64,000 bases of DNA from Rhodovastum sp963804495 (GCA_963804495.1 CAWDQN010000001.1:1-64000); one strand, 5' to 3'. Shown: positions 7,148-18,098, counted from the first letter of the stretch. The notes: generated by a model from the sequence alone, not told the origin. Numbers and translations: made by a program.

Positions 7148-9783
7148 TCAGAACTCCTTCCAGTCGTCCCCGTTCTCAGCCGTCGCGACCGTTGGACGTG
7201 CTGCCCCGGCCTTGCGGGCGACGGCAGGCTTTGTGGCCGGGGGGGCCTGACGCACGGACGGCGCGGCACGCTGCGGGACGGTCGCGCGCTGCGGGACGGC
7301 GGCTGCAGCCGTCGCAGTCGTGGCGCCGGTGCGGAAGCCCGAGACCAGCCGGGACAAGTCTTCGGTCTGGTCCTCCATCGACTTTGCCGCCGCCGCCGCC
7401 TGCTCGACGAGCGCGGCGTTCTGCTGCGTCATCTTGTCCATCTGCGAGACGGCGGTATTGACCTGCTCGATGCCGTTGCGCTGCTCCTGCGAGGCGGCCG
7501 AGATTTCGGCCATGATGTCGGTGACGCGCTTCACCGACACGACGATTTCCTCCATGGTCTGGCCGGCGCTGGCCACCAGCTTGGCACCGGTGTCCACCTT
7601 GGTGCCGGAGTCCGAGATCAGCGCCTTGATCTCCTTGGCGGCATTGGCGCTGCGCTGCGCGAGGTTACGCACCTCGGCGGCCACCACGGCGAAGCCGCGG
7701 CCCTGCTCGCCCGCACGCGCTGCCTCGACCGCGGCGTTCAGCGCCAGGATGTTGGTCTGGAAGGCGATCTCGTCGATCACCCCGATGATGTCCGAGATTT
7801 TGCGGCTGGCCCCGTTGATCTCGTCCATCGTGCGGACGACCTGGCTCACCACGGAGCCTCCCTTGACCGCGGTCTCCGAGGCGGAACTCGCCAGCTTGTT
7901 GGCCTGCTGCGCGCTCTCGGCGTTCCGACGCACTGTAACAGTCAGCTCCTCCAGGCTCGCCGCCGTTTCCTCCAGGCTGGAGGCCTGCTCTTCGGTTCGC
8001 TGCGAGAGGTCAGTGTTGCCCTTGGCGATGTCGCGCGAGGCGGCGGTGATATTGCCAGTGGCGTCGGTGATGGCGCTCACGATCGACACCATGGTATCGA
8101 GCAGGCCGTTGACGCCGCCGCAAAGCGCCTCGATGTCGCCGGACTTGCCGGCCAGCGGCACCCGGCTGGTGAGGTCGTTTTCACGCGCCGCCGCGACGGC
8201 CGTCTGCACCTGCTGCACCGCCTCACGTACCGCGGCGGCGCCGCGCACCTGGTCGGTAATGTCGGTGGCGTATTTGACCACCTTGAAGGGCTTGCCGTTG
8301 AGGTCGAGGATCGGATTATAGCTCGCCTGGATCCAAACCTCCTTGCCGCCTTTGCCGATCCGTTTGTACCTGGCCCGCATCGTACTCGCCGCGTCCCAGC
8401 TTTTCCCAGAACAGTCGGTATTCCGGCCCGCTGGCATAGGCAGGCTCGACGAACATGCTGTGATGGCGGCCACGGATTTCCTCCAGGCTGTAGCCCAGCA
8501 ACGCGAGGAAGTTCTCGTTGGCGGCCACCACGCGGCCGTCGAGGCCGAACTCGATGACACCCTGAGACTTGTTGATGGCCGCCAGTTGCCCGGCGGCATT
8601 GGCCGCGGTCAGCTTCTCGGCGGTGACATCCGTCGCGTATTTCACCACCTTAAAGGGCTTGCCGTTGAGATCGAGGATCGGGTTATAGCTGGCCTGGATC
8701 CAGACCTCCTTGCCACCCTTGCCGATGCGCTTGTACCTGACCGGCATCGAATTCCCCGCGCCCGAGTTTCTCCCAAAACCGCTGGTAATCCGGGCTAGCG
8801 CGGTATTGCGGTTCGACGAACATGCTGTGGTGCTGGCCGCACACCTCGTCAGACGTGTAGCCGAGAACCGCAAGGAAGTTCGCGTTGGCGGTGAGCACCC
8901 TGCCGTCCAGGCCGAACTCGATGACACCCTGCGACTTGCCGATCGCTGCAAGCTGCCCCGCGGCGTTCGCCGCCGCCAGCCTCTCGACCGTGACATCGGT
9001 GGCGTACTTAACCACCTTGAAGGGTTTTCCGTTGGGGTCGAAGATGGGGTTGTAGCTGGCCTGGATCCAGATTTCCTTGCCGCCCTTGCCGATGCGCTTG
9101 TAGAGACCTGCGTCGAACTCGCCGCGCCCGAGCTTCTCCCAAAACAGCCGGTAGTCCACCGTGTTGCGTATCGCCGGATCGACGAACATGCTGTGGTGCT
9201 GGCCGCGCACCTCGGCAAGCGTGTAGCCTAGCACGGCGAGGAAATTCTCATTGGCGGCGAGCACTTTGCCGTCCAGACCGAAGGCGATGACGCCTTGCGA
9301 CTTGCTGATCGCGGCAAGCTGCCCGGCTCCATCGGCGGCGGTGAGGCGGTCGGCGGTGATGTCGGTGGCGAACTTGACCACCTTCGTCACCTTGCCCCCA
9401 TCGATGATCGGATTATAGCTGGCCTGGATCCAGACCTCCTTGCCGCCCTTGCCGATGCGTTTGTACTGGCCTGCGTCGAACTCGCCGCGCGCCAGCTTCT
9501 CCCAGAACAGCCTGTAGTCGACGGTGTTGCGGGCGGCCGGGTCGACGAACATGCTGTGATGCTGGCCACGCACCTCATCAAGCGTATAGCCGAGCAGCCC
9601 AAGGAAATTCTCGTTGGCGGAGAGCACCCGCCCGTCAGTGGCGAACTCGATGACCGCCAGCACCTTGTGGATCGCCGCCAGTTGCGCCGCCTGGTCGCGC
9701 ACCTCGGCACGGCGATCAGCGGCACTGCGGCGGTCGGAGAGGTTCAGAGCTTTGAGAGGAAAGGTGGTGAAGCCGATCAGCAT
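7148..9783 (-). pseudogene. PAS-repeat methyl-accepting chemotaxis protein with two +1 frameshifts
   Basis: Joined across two one-base insertions this gives about 877 residues. There are four tandem PAS domains of about 122 residues, each with VIEF.LDGRV.ANENFL, GYT..EV.GQHHSMFV and YKRIGKGGKE.WIQASYNP. An MCP signalling domain follows (hairpin DEIAFQTNILALNAAVEAAR), ending in a Pro/Ala-rich tail and the pentapeptide DWKEF, a likely CheR/CheB tether. There is no transmembrane segment, so this is a cytoplasmic receptor; the QHHSMF-type PAS domain is common in proteins that bind haem or flavin, but the ligand is unknown. Frame breaks lie at 8736/8737 and 8369/8370, both where an intact repeat has CAGTAC and the broken ones CAGGTAC. 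An ATG sits in the new frame at each break (8747, 8380), so internal initiation is possible. Confidence 0.85.
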
Positions 9784-9831
9784 GTCGGTCTCCAGTGCAA
9801 GGGTGTCGGAAAGCGGGTCAGCGGCGGCGGC

Positions 9832-10347
9832 TCATTGCGGGCGCGTGGTGCTCGCTGCGGCGGCGGCGGCGGTTCCGATCAGGCCATCCAGCGACACCAG
9901 CGTGACCATGTGCGCGTCGAACGGAACAAGCCCTTCGAGGAATTTTTCTTCGATTGTCAGGCCGGTCTCAGGCACCGGCCGAGCCATGCCTGGCTCGACG
10001 GAGATGATGTCGGAGACGGCATCGACCAGCAGGCCGACCGTGCGTGCGCCGGTGGTAACGATGATCACCACGTGCATCCGGGTCGGCGCAGTGGTACCCA
10101 TGCCGAAGCGGGCGCGCAGGTCGAGGATGGGCACGATCACGCCGCGCAGGTTGATCACCCCGCGAACATAGGCCGGGGATTGCGGCAGGGTGGTGGTCTC
10201 GGTCCACCCCTTGATCTCGCGCACCTGCATGATGTCGATGCCATATTCCTGGGCATCAAGCTTGAAGGTGATATATTGCCGCGCCACCGCACCGGTGACC
10301 CCGGCCAGCGCGACGGTTGGTGCGTGATGGTATATTGAGGTGCTCAT
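9832..10347 (-). CDS. cheW: Chemotaxis coupling protein CheW
   Basis: 171 residues with the CheW fold: QYITFKLDAQEYGIDIMQVR at the start of the domain, VRGVINLRGVIVPILDLR in the centre and VGLLVDAVSDI later. It couples receptors to the CheA kinase. The start MSTSIYHH at 10345-10347 is preferred; longer readings upstream belong to the cheA frame. It lies 29 bp beyond the cheA stop in the che operon. Confidence 0.95.
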   Translation of the reverse strand: MSTSIYHHAPTVALAGVTGAVARQYITFKLDAQEYGIDIMQVREIKGWTETTTLPQSPAYVRGVINLRGVIVPILDLRARFGMGTTAPTRMHVVIIVTTGARTVGLLVDAVSDIISVEPGMARPVPETGLTIEEKFLEGLVPFDAHMVTLVSLDGLIGTAAAAAASTTRPQ

Positions 10348-10376
10348 GCGTTCGGTCCCTGGGGCTGCTGGGCTGC

Positions 10377-12427
10377 TCAGTGGAGGTCCGGTGCCGCGGC
10401 GCGCGCCGGGCCGGCGGTTTCCCGGCCGGCCGGCGGATCGCCGTCGCCGAGCAACCGGCTGACATCGAGGATCAGGGCGACCCGGCCGTCGCCCAGGATG
10501 GTGGCCCCGCCGATGCCGTCGACCGGGCCGTAATTGGCTTCCAGGCTCTTGACCACGACCTGGAGCTGGCCGAGCAATTCGTCGACCACGAGACCGATGC
10601 GGCCGGTGCCCTCGTTCTCGACGATCACGACGATGCCGCGGCACGGATCGGTGACGGCGCCATGGACAGCAAAGCGCCGGTGCAAGGGAACCAGCGGCAC
10701 ATAGGTGCCGCGGATCGCCAGCACGTCGCCGCGGCCGGGGAGGGCGTGAATGGTCGCCCGCGTTGGCCGCAGGCTCTCCATGATGGCGGTCAGCGGAATG
10801 ATGTAGGTCTCGCCGCCCACCGCCACCGCCATGCCGTCGAGAATAGCCAGAGTCAGAGGCAGCGACAGCAGGAAGCGCGAGCCGGCGCCCGCCCGGGATT
10901 CCACGGCGATGCGCCCGCCCAGCGCCTGGATGTTGCGCTTGACCACGTCCATACCGACGCCGCGGCCGGAGACGTTCCGAAACGGCATCGGCGGTGGTCA
11001 GCCCGGGCAGGAAGATCAGCTGGTCGATCTCCTCGTCCGTGAAGCTCGCCTCCGGCGAAACCAGACCGCGTGCACGCGCGCGCGCCAGCACCTTGGCGCG
11101 GTCAATGCCGCGGCCGTCATCGGCCACCTCGATGACGATGCGCCCGCGACGGTGCTCGGCGCCGAGATGAATGGTGCCGCAACGGCGCTTGCCGGCCGCT
11201 CCGCGCACGTCCGGCGGCTCGATGCCGTGGTCGAGCGCGTTGCGCAGCAGATGCGTCAGCGGGTCGGCGAGCTGCTCGATGACAGTCTTGTCGATCTCGG
11301 TTGCCTCGCCGCTGACCGCCAGCTGTGCCTCCTTGCCGAGCTGAACGGACAACTCGCGGACGAGCCGCGGCATCCTGGCGAACACCGACTTCACTGGCTG
11401 GGCACGAATCGCCATGACGCCTTCCTGCAACTCGCGCAAATGCTGCGCCATCGCCTCCAGGCCGCTGAGCAGGCTGCCGCACAGTTCGGGCGGCAGGCCG
11501 TTCGCGTCCTGCATCAACATGGCCTGGTTGATGACCAGTTCGCCCACCAGGTTGACCAGCCGGTCCACCTTGTCGACATCGACGCGGATTGAGTGGACGG
11601 CGGCGTCGCTCGTCGCGGACGGGCCGGCATTTCCGGAACGCCGGGCCGCGGCCTGGGAGGCGCCGGCCAAGCCATCCGGCTTCCCATCCGGTGCGGCTTC
11701 GGCCTGCGGCGGCCCGATCATCAGGCTGCAATCGTCGGCGACGAAGGAGAACGCTTCCGCAACGGCATCCCGTCCCGCCTCGGATTCGAGGTGCAGCGTC
11801 CAGGCCAGATACGCCGCCTCGGGGTCCATGTCCGCCAGGTTGGGCAGTCGGGTAAGGTCCGCCTCCACGTCCAGTGTTCCCAGGCGCCGGAGTTCGCGGA
11901 TGATCAGCAGCGGCTCGCTGGCGTTGCGGAACAGGCCGGGGTGGGGGGCAAAGTCGAATTCGCCAGCGCTGCATCGCCGCCGCCGGTTTTGTCGCAGCAG
12001 GTGCCATCGCGGCCGCCGCAGGCTGGAGACTCACGCCACCCTCCGGTGCTGCCGCCTCGCGCAGCGCCGCCATCAGGCCCGCCTCGAACCCCGGCGGCGC
12101 ATCGGTGCCGGTGCGGGCGGCCTCCACCAGGTCGCCGAGTGCATCGGTGGCACGCACCAGCAGCGAGAGCAGCGGCGGGATGGCGGGCAGTCGTCCGTCG
12201 CGCAGCAGGTCGAGCACCGTCTCGAGAAGATGGGCAAAGGCGACCAGGCGCTCGAAGCCAAACGCGCCGCCGCCGCCCTTGATGGAATGGATGGCGCGGA
12301 AGATGGCATGCACGGTGTCGGGATCCGGAGAGTCGTCCTCCAGCGCGGCGAAATGCCGATAGGCGGCATCCAGCAGCTCGCCGCATTCCTCGAAATAGGT
12401 ACTCTTGAGATGGTCGAAGCCGGACAT
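10377..12427 (-). pseudogene. cheA: Chemotaxis histidine kinase CheA with two one-base insertions
   Basis: Rejoined, this encodes about 682 residues. The P1 domain has the phospho-accepting His in AIFRAIHSIKGGGGAFGF. A linker follows, then the dimerisation region, an HATPase domain (N box HLLRNALDHGIEPP, G1 ADDGRGID, G2 VSGRGVGMDVV) and a C-terminal CheW-like domain. The frame breaks near 11953, where removing one base restores WRIRFAPHPGLFRN, and at 10977/10978, where removing one G restores DAVSNVSGRGVGMD. Without correction only the P1-containing part would be made. It is either a true pseudogene or a sequencing problem; its otherwise well-kept motifs favour a recent event or an artefact. 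Confidence 0.85.
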
Positions 12428-12441
12428 GGAATTGTGCTCGC

Positions 12442-12807
12442 TTATCCGCACACGCGGCGGACGACCTCGATCAGCTTCTCGGGATTGAACGGCTTGATGA
12501 TCCATCCCGTCGCCCCGGCGCTGCGACCCTCAGCTTTCTTGGCGGGGTCCGCTTCGGTGGTCAGCATCAGGATCGGGACGGCGCGGTTTTTCGTGTCCGC
12601 CCGCAGGGCTCGGATCAGGGCGACCCCGTCCATGCGCGGCATGTTGAGGTCGGTTATCACAAGATCCACGGGAGCGGCCCGCAGGGCGGCCAGGGCCTTT
12701 TCGCCATCTTCCGCCTCGCTCACGTCGAAGCCCGCTCCGCGGAGGGTGAAGGTCACCATATCCCGCATGGTCTTCGAGTCGTCCACCGTCATGACGCGCT
12801 TGCGCAC
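12442..12807 (-). CDS. cheY: Chemotaxis response regulator CheY
   Basis: 121 residues forming a single receiver domain. The acidic pocket is in VMTVDDSKTMRD, the phospho-acceptor Asp in LVITDLNMPRMDG, the conserved Thr in LMLTTEAD and Lys in GWIIKPFNPEKL. There is no output domain, so it acts as a diffusible phospho-relay from CheA to the motor or other target. It sits between the STAS gene and cheA. No flagellar gene is in the window. Confidence 0.95.
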   Translation of the reverse strand: MRKRVMTVDDSKTMRDMVTFTLRGAGFDVSEAEDGEKALAALRAAPVDLVITDLNMPRMDGVALIRALRADTKNRAVPILMLTTEADPAKKAEGRSAGATGWIIKPFNPEKLIEVVRRVCG

Positions 12808-12816
12808 TGCGGTTTC

Positions 12817-13119
12817 CTACAGGCTGAGACGTGCGGCGACGCCAAGGTCACGCGCCGCCGTCAGGAGTGCGGGAGAGGCGTCGCGCAGCGCGAAGGGCAG
12901 GTTCCGCATCCGGGCCGCCGCGGCGGCGGCGAGCAGCACCTGCACACAGGCGGTGGAGACAACTTCGACATCTTCGGCCGCGAGCATCAGCGCCGATCCG
13001 GCATGCAGGCGTGCGCAAAGCCTGTCCTGCAGTGGCCCGGCGGCGACAAGATCAAGTGAGCACGGCAGCCTGATTGCCTGCCTGTCCGCCTCGTTGTCCT
13101 CTCCGCATTCTGGTACCAT
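12817..13119 (-). CDS. STAS-domain protein of the che operon
   Basis: 100 residues from the ATG at 13119, which has an AAAGGAG ribosome-binding site about 9 bases upstream. The segment AIRLPCSLDLVAAGPLQDRL, a central VSTACVQVLLAAAAAARM and a C-terminal LRDASPALLTAARDLGV form a typical STAS (sulfate transporter/anti-sigma antagonist) fold of about 95 residues. The usual phosphorylatable Ser position appears as VVSTACVQ. Such proteins are often the first or second gene in alphaproteobacterial che operons, with an ill-defined regulatory role. Confidence 0.75.
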   Translation of the reverse strand: MVPECGEDNEADRQAIRLPCSLDLVAAGPLQDRLCARLHAGSALMLAAEDVEVVSTACVQVLLAAAAAARMRNLPFALRDASPALLTAARDLGVAARLSL

Positions 13120-13174
13120 CGGTGGCGCTCCTTTGATGACCCATGCTTCGTCGCGGTCATCGGCTGCTGCCAGA

Positions 13175-14530
13175 TCAGAAGAGTTCGATGCCATCGTCAT
13201 CGTTGCCTGCGGGTTTCGTGCTCCGCGCCGCTCCGTCACGCCCGATCCGCGCGAAGCGGTCGCGCACTTCGGAAAGCGTGTGGTTCGACAGGACCCGGTC
13301 GAGCGCGGCCTGATCGACGACGTGGCCATTCACCGACGGAACCGCCTCGGTCGCGTCCTGCAATTCCGCAAGCAGGCCGGACAGCACGCCCAGGGTGCCG
13401 GTGACGTGCGCCAGGCATTGCGAGTTTCTGTCTTGGAACTGAAGGTCCATCACCAGCCCGTCGACGGTTCTGGACAACTCGCGCACGCTGTCCGCGGTCT
13501 CCTCCAGGATGGCGCTAAACCGACGGTTCTGCACCGTCATGGCGACCATGAAGGCAGTTAGGCGTTCCTTGTTGGCAATGCGGCCGCTGAGGTCGATGCG
13601 GGCGATGTCGCCGACGATGGCGGAGCCCTTGCGCACGCCGTCGGCCATTGCGTTGATCTGATTTCGAATTGATCCGGCAACGCCCTCGGTGGCCTGCGAG
13701 AGCTCGCGCACCTCGTTTGCCACCACCGCGAAGCCCCGACCCCGCTCGCCAGCGTGCGCCGCCTCGATCATGGCGTTGAGCGAGAGATACCGGGTCTGGC
13801 GGTTCAGGGCCTCGATTCTGGCAACCCCTTCCTCAGAGCGGCCCGCCTCGGCCAGCGCTGCGTCGAGAGCGTGCTGCATCTTGTCCGCGAGGTCGGAAAA
13901 CATGTGGAGGGTTTCGACCTCGTCGGCCAGAACCTCGCTCACGAAGCCGGTGACCTGGTCGAGGGGCACACGTTCGTCGCCGACCGTGAGATCATTGGCC
14001 AAATCGATGACGGTTCCCACCCGGTCGCTCTGCGACTGCGCGAGCGTGGCCAGCTTACGGAAGCCTTCGGAAATGGACTGCGTGCTGGTTTCGACGAGGT
14101 CGGAGGCGGAGGAAACTTCCCGCGCCAGGGCGTTAAGTGCGTGCCGCTGCAGTTCGGAGAGGTTAAGCCACTGTTGCAGCAGGTCGGCAACCTTAGGGCG
14201 CGGCTCGCCAACTGGGGCTGACGTCAAGTCGGTTGGATCACACTGTTTCCCCAACTCCTGCTCACCGGCGCGTTGACGATGATCGCTCCCGTCCTCGGCC
14301 TTTCCACCGCGATACAGGCCCGTTATCGATGCAGGACGATCCACGAGACCCTTCAATCGCTTGCGGAAAAACCTTCGAATGAAGTTCTTATGCTGGATGA
14401 CGCCGACGGCGCAGCTCAACGAGAGGCACCCAAGGGCGGCACTCGGCGGAGTCAATGCACCGTGGGCTGACAACTCCGGCGCCGAGCCAAACATCCGTGA
14501 CTCCCCTTCGCATTCGCTGCGACCTCTCAA
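13175..14530 (-). CDS. Cytoplasmic methyl-accepting chemotaxis protein
   Basis: Up to 451 residues with no convincing transmembrane segment. A receptor signalling region is recognisable from TRYLSLNAMIEAAHAGERGR and GFAVVANEVRELSQATEG. Flanking helices contain the long VETLHMFSDLADKMQHALD segment. The tail ends DDDGIELF. The C-terminal half resembles MCP-like proteins encoded beside CheY/STAS genes in Rhodospirillales. The N-terminal ~60 residues read poorly, so the real start may be internal; ATG at 14494 is another option. It is the first gene of the che operon. Confidence 0.75.
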   Translation of the reverse strand: MRGRSECEGESRMFGSAPELSAHGALTPPSAALGCLSLSCAVGVIQHKNFIRRFFRKRLKGLVDRPASITGLYRGGKAEDGSDHRQRAGEQELGKQCDPTDLTSAPVGEPRPKVADLLQQWLNLSELQRHALNALAREVSSASDLVETSTQSISEGFRKLATLAQSQSDRVGTVIDLANDLTVGDERVPLDQVTGFVSEVLADEVETLHMFSDLADKMQHALDAALAEAGRSEEGVARIEALNRQTRYLSLNAMIEAAHAGERGRGFAVVANEVRELSQATEGVAGSIRNQINAMADGVRKGSAIVGDIARIDLSGRIANKERLTAFMVAMTVQNRRFSAILEETADSVRELSRTVDGLVMDLQFQDRNSQCLAHVTGTLGVLSGLLAELQDATEAVPSVNGHVVDQAALDRVLSNHTLSEVRDRFARIGRDGAARSTKPAGNDDDGIELF

Positions 14531-15387
14531 TCAGGTGTGTCATTGAGCACCGCTTGCCCGCTGTGGCACTCAGAACCCGGCGTGGGTGTCCTGGATCGTC
14601 TATTATTATTATTGACAAAATGCTAAGGGGCCGTGCCAAGGCAACACAACCGCAGGATTCTGATCGGGCGGCCAGCGAGAGCGCAAGGAACCACCTCAGG
14701 TATTGGGGTGATGCGGCGGCTGGAGCGTCGATCCGTACCGGGTGGTTGACATCGCTGCCATTCATCTTCCTGTGTCGTAAAGCTCTTGTACAATTCAGGA
14801 ACATATGTATACAAATCAAGGGTCTCGTTCGTGTGGGCGGGTTGTGACTCTCGCAACCAGCGCCGGCGACTCCGCATAACGTTTCGCCTGTGTTGGCGGT
14901 CACCAGACACACGCTCGAAATCCGTCCTTCGTAAGTCCCTGCAACTGCTTACGGATTCGACGCGTGTGTCCCGGGACCGCGAACCCCCGCCGTGCTTGCC
15001 GGGCCTTGCCCGCACGGGTCATGCTGGCACCGCGTTCGCGAGCGTCATGGCCGAAGCCCAAGACGTTGACCCGGCGGATTGCCGATGCTGTCGATCTGGT
15101 GGAGCGGCCGCTCCTCAAGGACGCCCGACCCGTCGTCCTCGACAAGAACCTGGATGGCGGGTGGGGAGTCCGACATCGGCATCGGCGTTTCTGGGCGGCG
15201 CGTTGGTGGGCGGGCGTGCCGGCGGAAAGGTGGAGCGGTGCGGCTCCGAGAGTGCCTCAGGCGCAGGCAACGGGTGGCGTGTCGGCAAGGGGAGAGTACC
15301 TCGTGTCCGGGGCGTGTCGCTACTGATTGTTAACGAAATCATCGGTACTGCTGGTGCCGCGCCAGGGCCGGCCGCGTTCTGGGCGGA
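14531..15387. other. Divergent intergenic region between two chemotaxis units
   Basis: No supported gene in about 850 bp. The centre is locally AT-rich, with TATTATTATTATTG ending in TTGACA at 14612-14617. Read on the minus strand this gives TAATAATAATAG, a possible -10-like segment for the che operon, but neither direction gives a well-spaced sigma-70 promoter. Open frames here lack recognisable domains. Confidence 0.3.
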
Positions 15388-17395
15388 GTGTGGGGCATCG
15401 AAGCTGAGGACGAGGATCCAGCGTTGCATTTCCTCAAACCAACCATCAGCCGGCGGTTGTGGCTCGGCGTTTTGGTTATGGCTTTGGCCGTGCTCAGCAC
15501 CTGGTTGGCCGCTGTTGCGGACATGCATGCCTCGATTACGGCATTTCAGGAGGCCGAGACACGGCGAGCGGTGGAAATCGCTTCTTCCCTGGTCGCGGAG
15601 TATCAGCGCCGGGCCGCGCAGGGTGAAATCGCCGACGCCGCCGCGCGGCAGGAGGCACTCGCGCAGGTGTCGCGCCTGCGGTTCGGCAACGACGAATCGT
15701 TCTGGGTGATCGGTGGCGATGGAACGCTGCTGATGCATCCGACGCGGCCGGAACTGGTCACGGCGAGCCTGCTCGCCGGGCGGGACGCGGCCGCAGCGCA
15801 GTCGTTCCGCGCCATGACCGACCTGCTGTCGCGTCCGGCGGCGGGCGCCTTTGCCTTGTCATGGCCGCAGAATCCGCCCGGCCAGATCAGGCGGAGCTAT
15901 GCCCGGAGCGTCGGCAACTGGAACTGGATCATCGGCGCCGATATCGCGAACGAACGCCCGGAACCGATCGCCGGGTTGTCGGTGCGGCTGGTGATCGTCG
16001 GTCTTGCTGCCTTTGGCGTGGCCGTGTTGGTGATGATCATCGTGGCCAACAGCATCGTCCGCCCGATCGCCCAACTGGCGGCGACCATGCGGCGGCTGGC
16101 CGCGGGCGATCTTGCCGCCGAGCTCGCCGCCCCGCCGCGCTGCGCCGAACTTGCTGCGATCGCGGCGGCGCTTTCGGTGTTCAAAACCAGTCTGAGCAAT
16201 ACCGCGACATTGCAGCGCGCGCTGGAGGATGCCCGCCAGGCGACGCAGTCCGCGCTGATCGGAATGGCCGAAGCGATCGAGGCCGAAGCGAGCCAGGCGC
16301 TCGGGCGTGTCCAGGAGCGCACCGCCGCCATGGCGACCACGGCCGCAGAAATGAGCGGCTCCGCAACCCGGACCGGGCGCGCCGCGCAGATCGCGGCGGA
16401 ATCGGCTGCCCAGGCCCTGACGACGTCGCAGATCGTCGCCAATGAGGCCGATCACCTGGCCGCCTCGGTCGCCGACATCGGCAACCAGGTCAATCAATCG
16501 GCCGCCAACGCAAGCGACGTGGTGGCAGCAGGGCGCAACTCGCGGGTCAGAATCGAGGCACTGAACGAGGAAGTTGCCCATATCGGCGCGGTGGTCGACC
16601 TCATCAGCGACATCGCCGCCAAGACCAACCTGCTCGCACTGAACGCAACCATCGAGGCGGCGCGGGCGGGCGGGATGGGCAAGGGCTTTGCCGTGGTGGC
16701 CGCGGAAGTGAAGCTCTTGGCCAACCAGACCGCGCGGTCAACCGCCGAGATCGGCCGACGCATCGACAACTGTACGCAGCGCCACCGCCGCTGCCGTCGC
16801 AACGGTGGCAGAGAGCGAACAAGCCATCATTCAGATCCACGCCATTTCGAGCCGCGTCGCCTCTGCCGTCGAGAAGCAGGCGGCGGCCACCATGGGCATT
16901 GCGTTCAACATCGGCGACACCGCCACCGCGGCGACCGGCATGAGCGAGCGCGCCGCCGAAGTTTTGGCGGAGGCGGAACAAACCGAGCAGTTCGCCCACT
17001 CGGTGCGGGAAAACTCGGCGGCACTGGAGACCGCGGTGGCCGAACTGCGCCGCGCCGTCGTGCGGGTGATCCGCACCTCGACCAGCGACGTTGATCGCCG
17101 CCGGGCGCCCCGCTATCTGCTGGATATGCCGTGTCGCTTGACCTCGACCGAGGGGACACATCCGGCAAGGCTCGCGGATTTGTCGACCACCGGGGCGCAG
17201 GTGCGCGACGCGCCGACGCTGGAAGTCGGGGCACGGGGTACGATGGCGGTGGACCAGGTGTCGGGTGATATCCCGTTCGTCGTCCGCAGCATCGACGATC
17301 GAGGAGCGCTGCACCTGGAATTCGACCCGGACGCGAGAACACACCAACAAATCGAGCTGTTCCTGACACGGCAGCAGCAGCGCAAGGCTGCCTGA
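15388..17395 (+). pseudogene. Transmembrane methyl-accepting chemotaxis protein with C-terminal PilZ domain, one frameshift
   Basis: Joined across one extra T at 16771, this gives about 668 residues. TM1 lies near 25-45, a periplasmic single-Cache-like sensor with FGNDESFWVIGGDGTLLMHP follows, then TM2 (about 197-217), a HAMP domain (NSIVRPIAQLAATMRRL), and the MCP signalling hairpin (DIAAKTNLLALNATIEAARA). After the break come AESEQAIIQIHAISSRV and a C-terminal PilZ domain beginning DRRRAPRYLLDMPCRL with ADLSTTGAQV. RRxxxR plus D-x-S-x-x-G are the c-di-GMP-binding signature. Removing the T restores IDNVRSATAAAVATVAESEQ. The GTG at 15388 is a tentative start. Confidence 0.8.
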
Positions 17396-17449
17396 ATAAC
17401 GGCAACAGTTTGCGCACCGGAAGTGGACAATCAACAGGAGAGGCACAAA

Positions 17450-17860
17450 ATGCCATTGATGAGCTGGACCGACAAGTTGAGCGTTGGGGTTGCGTCGTTG
17501 GACGACGACCACAAGCGCCTCGTCGCGATGGTGAACGAGCTGTATGATGCGATGCAGGCTGGTCAAGGCCGGGAAAAGCTCAGTCGAATTTTGAACGAAC
17601 TGATACAGTACACCAAGTTGCATTTCGGACGCGAGGAAAAGTTCTTTTCCCAAACCGCCTATCCGGCGGCCGCCGCGCACAAACAGGAACACGACGCCTT
17701 GACCCGTCAGGTGCTCGAGGTGCAAAAAAAGCATAGCGATGCGACCACGGCCACGCTGTCCCTGGAAGTGATGCAGTTTCTCAAGAACTGGCTGATCAAC
17801 CACATTCAAGGCAGCGACCAGAAATACCGGCAGCATCTCAATGACAAAGGGATTTATTAA
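17450..17860 (+). CDS. Bacteriohemerythrin
   Basis: 136 residues with the non-haem di-iron hemerythrin signature. H-x-x-x-x is in SLDDDHKRLVAMVNELYDAM, HFGREEKFF supplies His and Glu, AHKQEHDALTRQV two His, and WLINHIQGSDQKY the final His and Asp. It binds O2 and may deliver or sense oxygen for aerotaxis. The start MPLMSWTDKL at 17450 is preferred because CAGGAGAGG lies about 9 bases upstream. It follows the PilZ-MCP by 55 bp on the same strand and is probably co-transcribed. Confidence 0.92.
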   Translation: MPLMSWTDKLSVGVASLDDDHKRLVAMVNELYDAMQAGQGREKLSRILNELIQYTKLHFGREEKFFSQTAYPAAAAHKQEHDALTRQVLEVQKKHSDATTATLSLEVMQFLKNWLINHIQGSDQKYRQHLNDKGIY

Positions 17861-18098
17861 AGCTCTGATAGCGTGGTTGTTCTGTTACAAGACTTGGTTT
17901 CGACGCGAAGACGCATTGTTTTGGCGTGATGAGCTCATATAAAATCAGCGTTGCGTACGGGCCACCAAAATGTCCATGCGCGTCTGCGCGCGGCCCTCCA
18001 GCCTCGCTTTCGGTGGCTCGATCAGCCGAAGCTGCCGCGGAGCAGGCGGGACGCGCAGGCGCCGTTCTCATCGGCCGAACCGAACGCCAGGCTCGCCG

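Noticed and set aside
8316..8790. Programmed frameshifting as the default explanation for the PAS-MCP
   Set aside because: No slippery heptamer or downstream pseudoknot was recognised, and the same GTAC-linked lesion appears in unrelated genes, favouring artefact, hotspot or decay.
14786..15700. Long open frames on both strands between the chemotaxis units
   Set aside because: They overlap the real PilZ-MCP start or lack recognisable domains; arginine- and proline-rich translations are typical of wrong-phase reading in GC-rich DNA.
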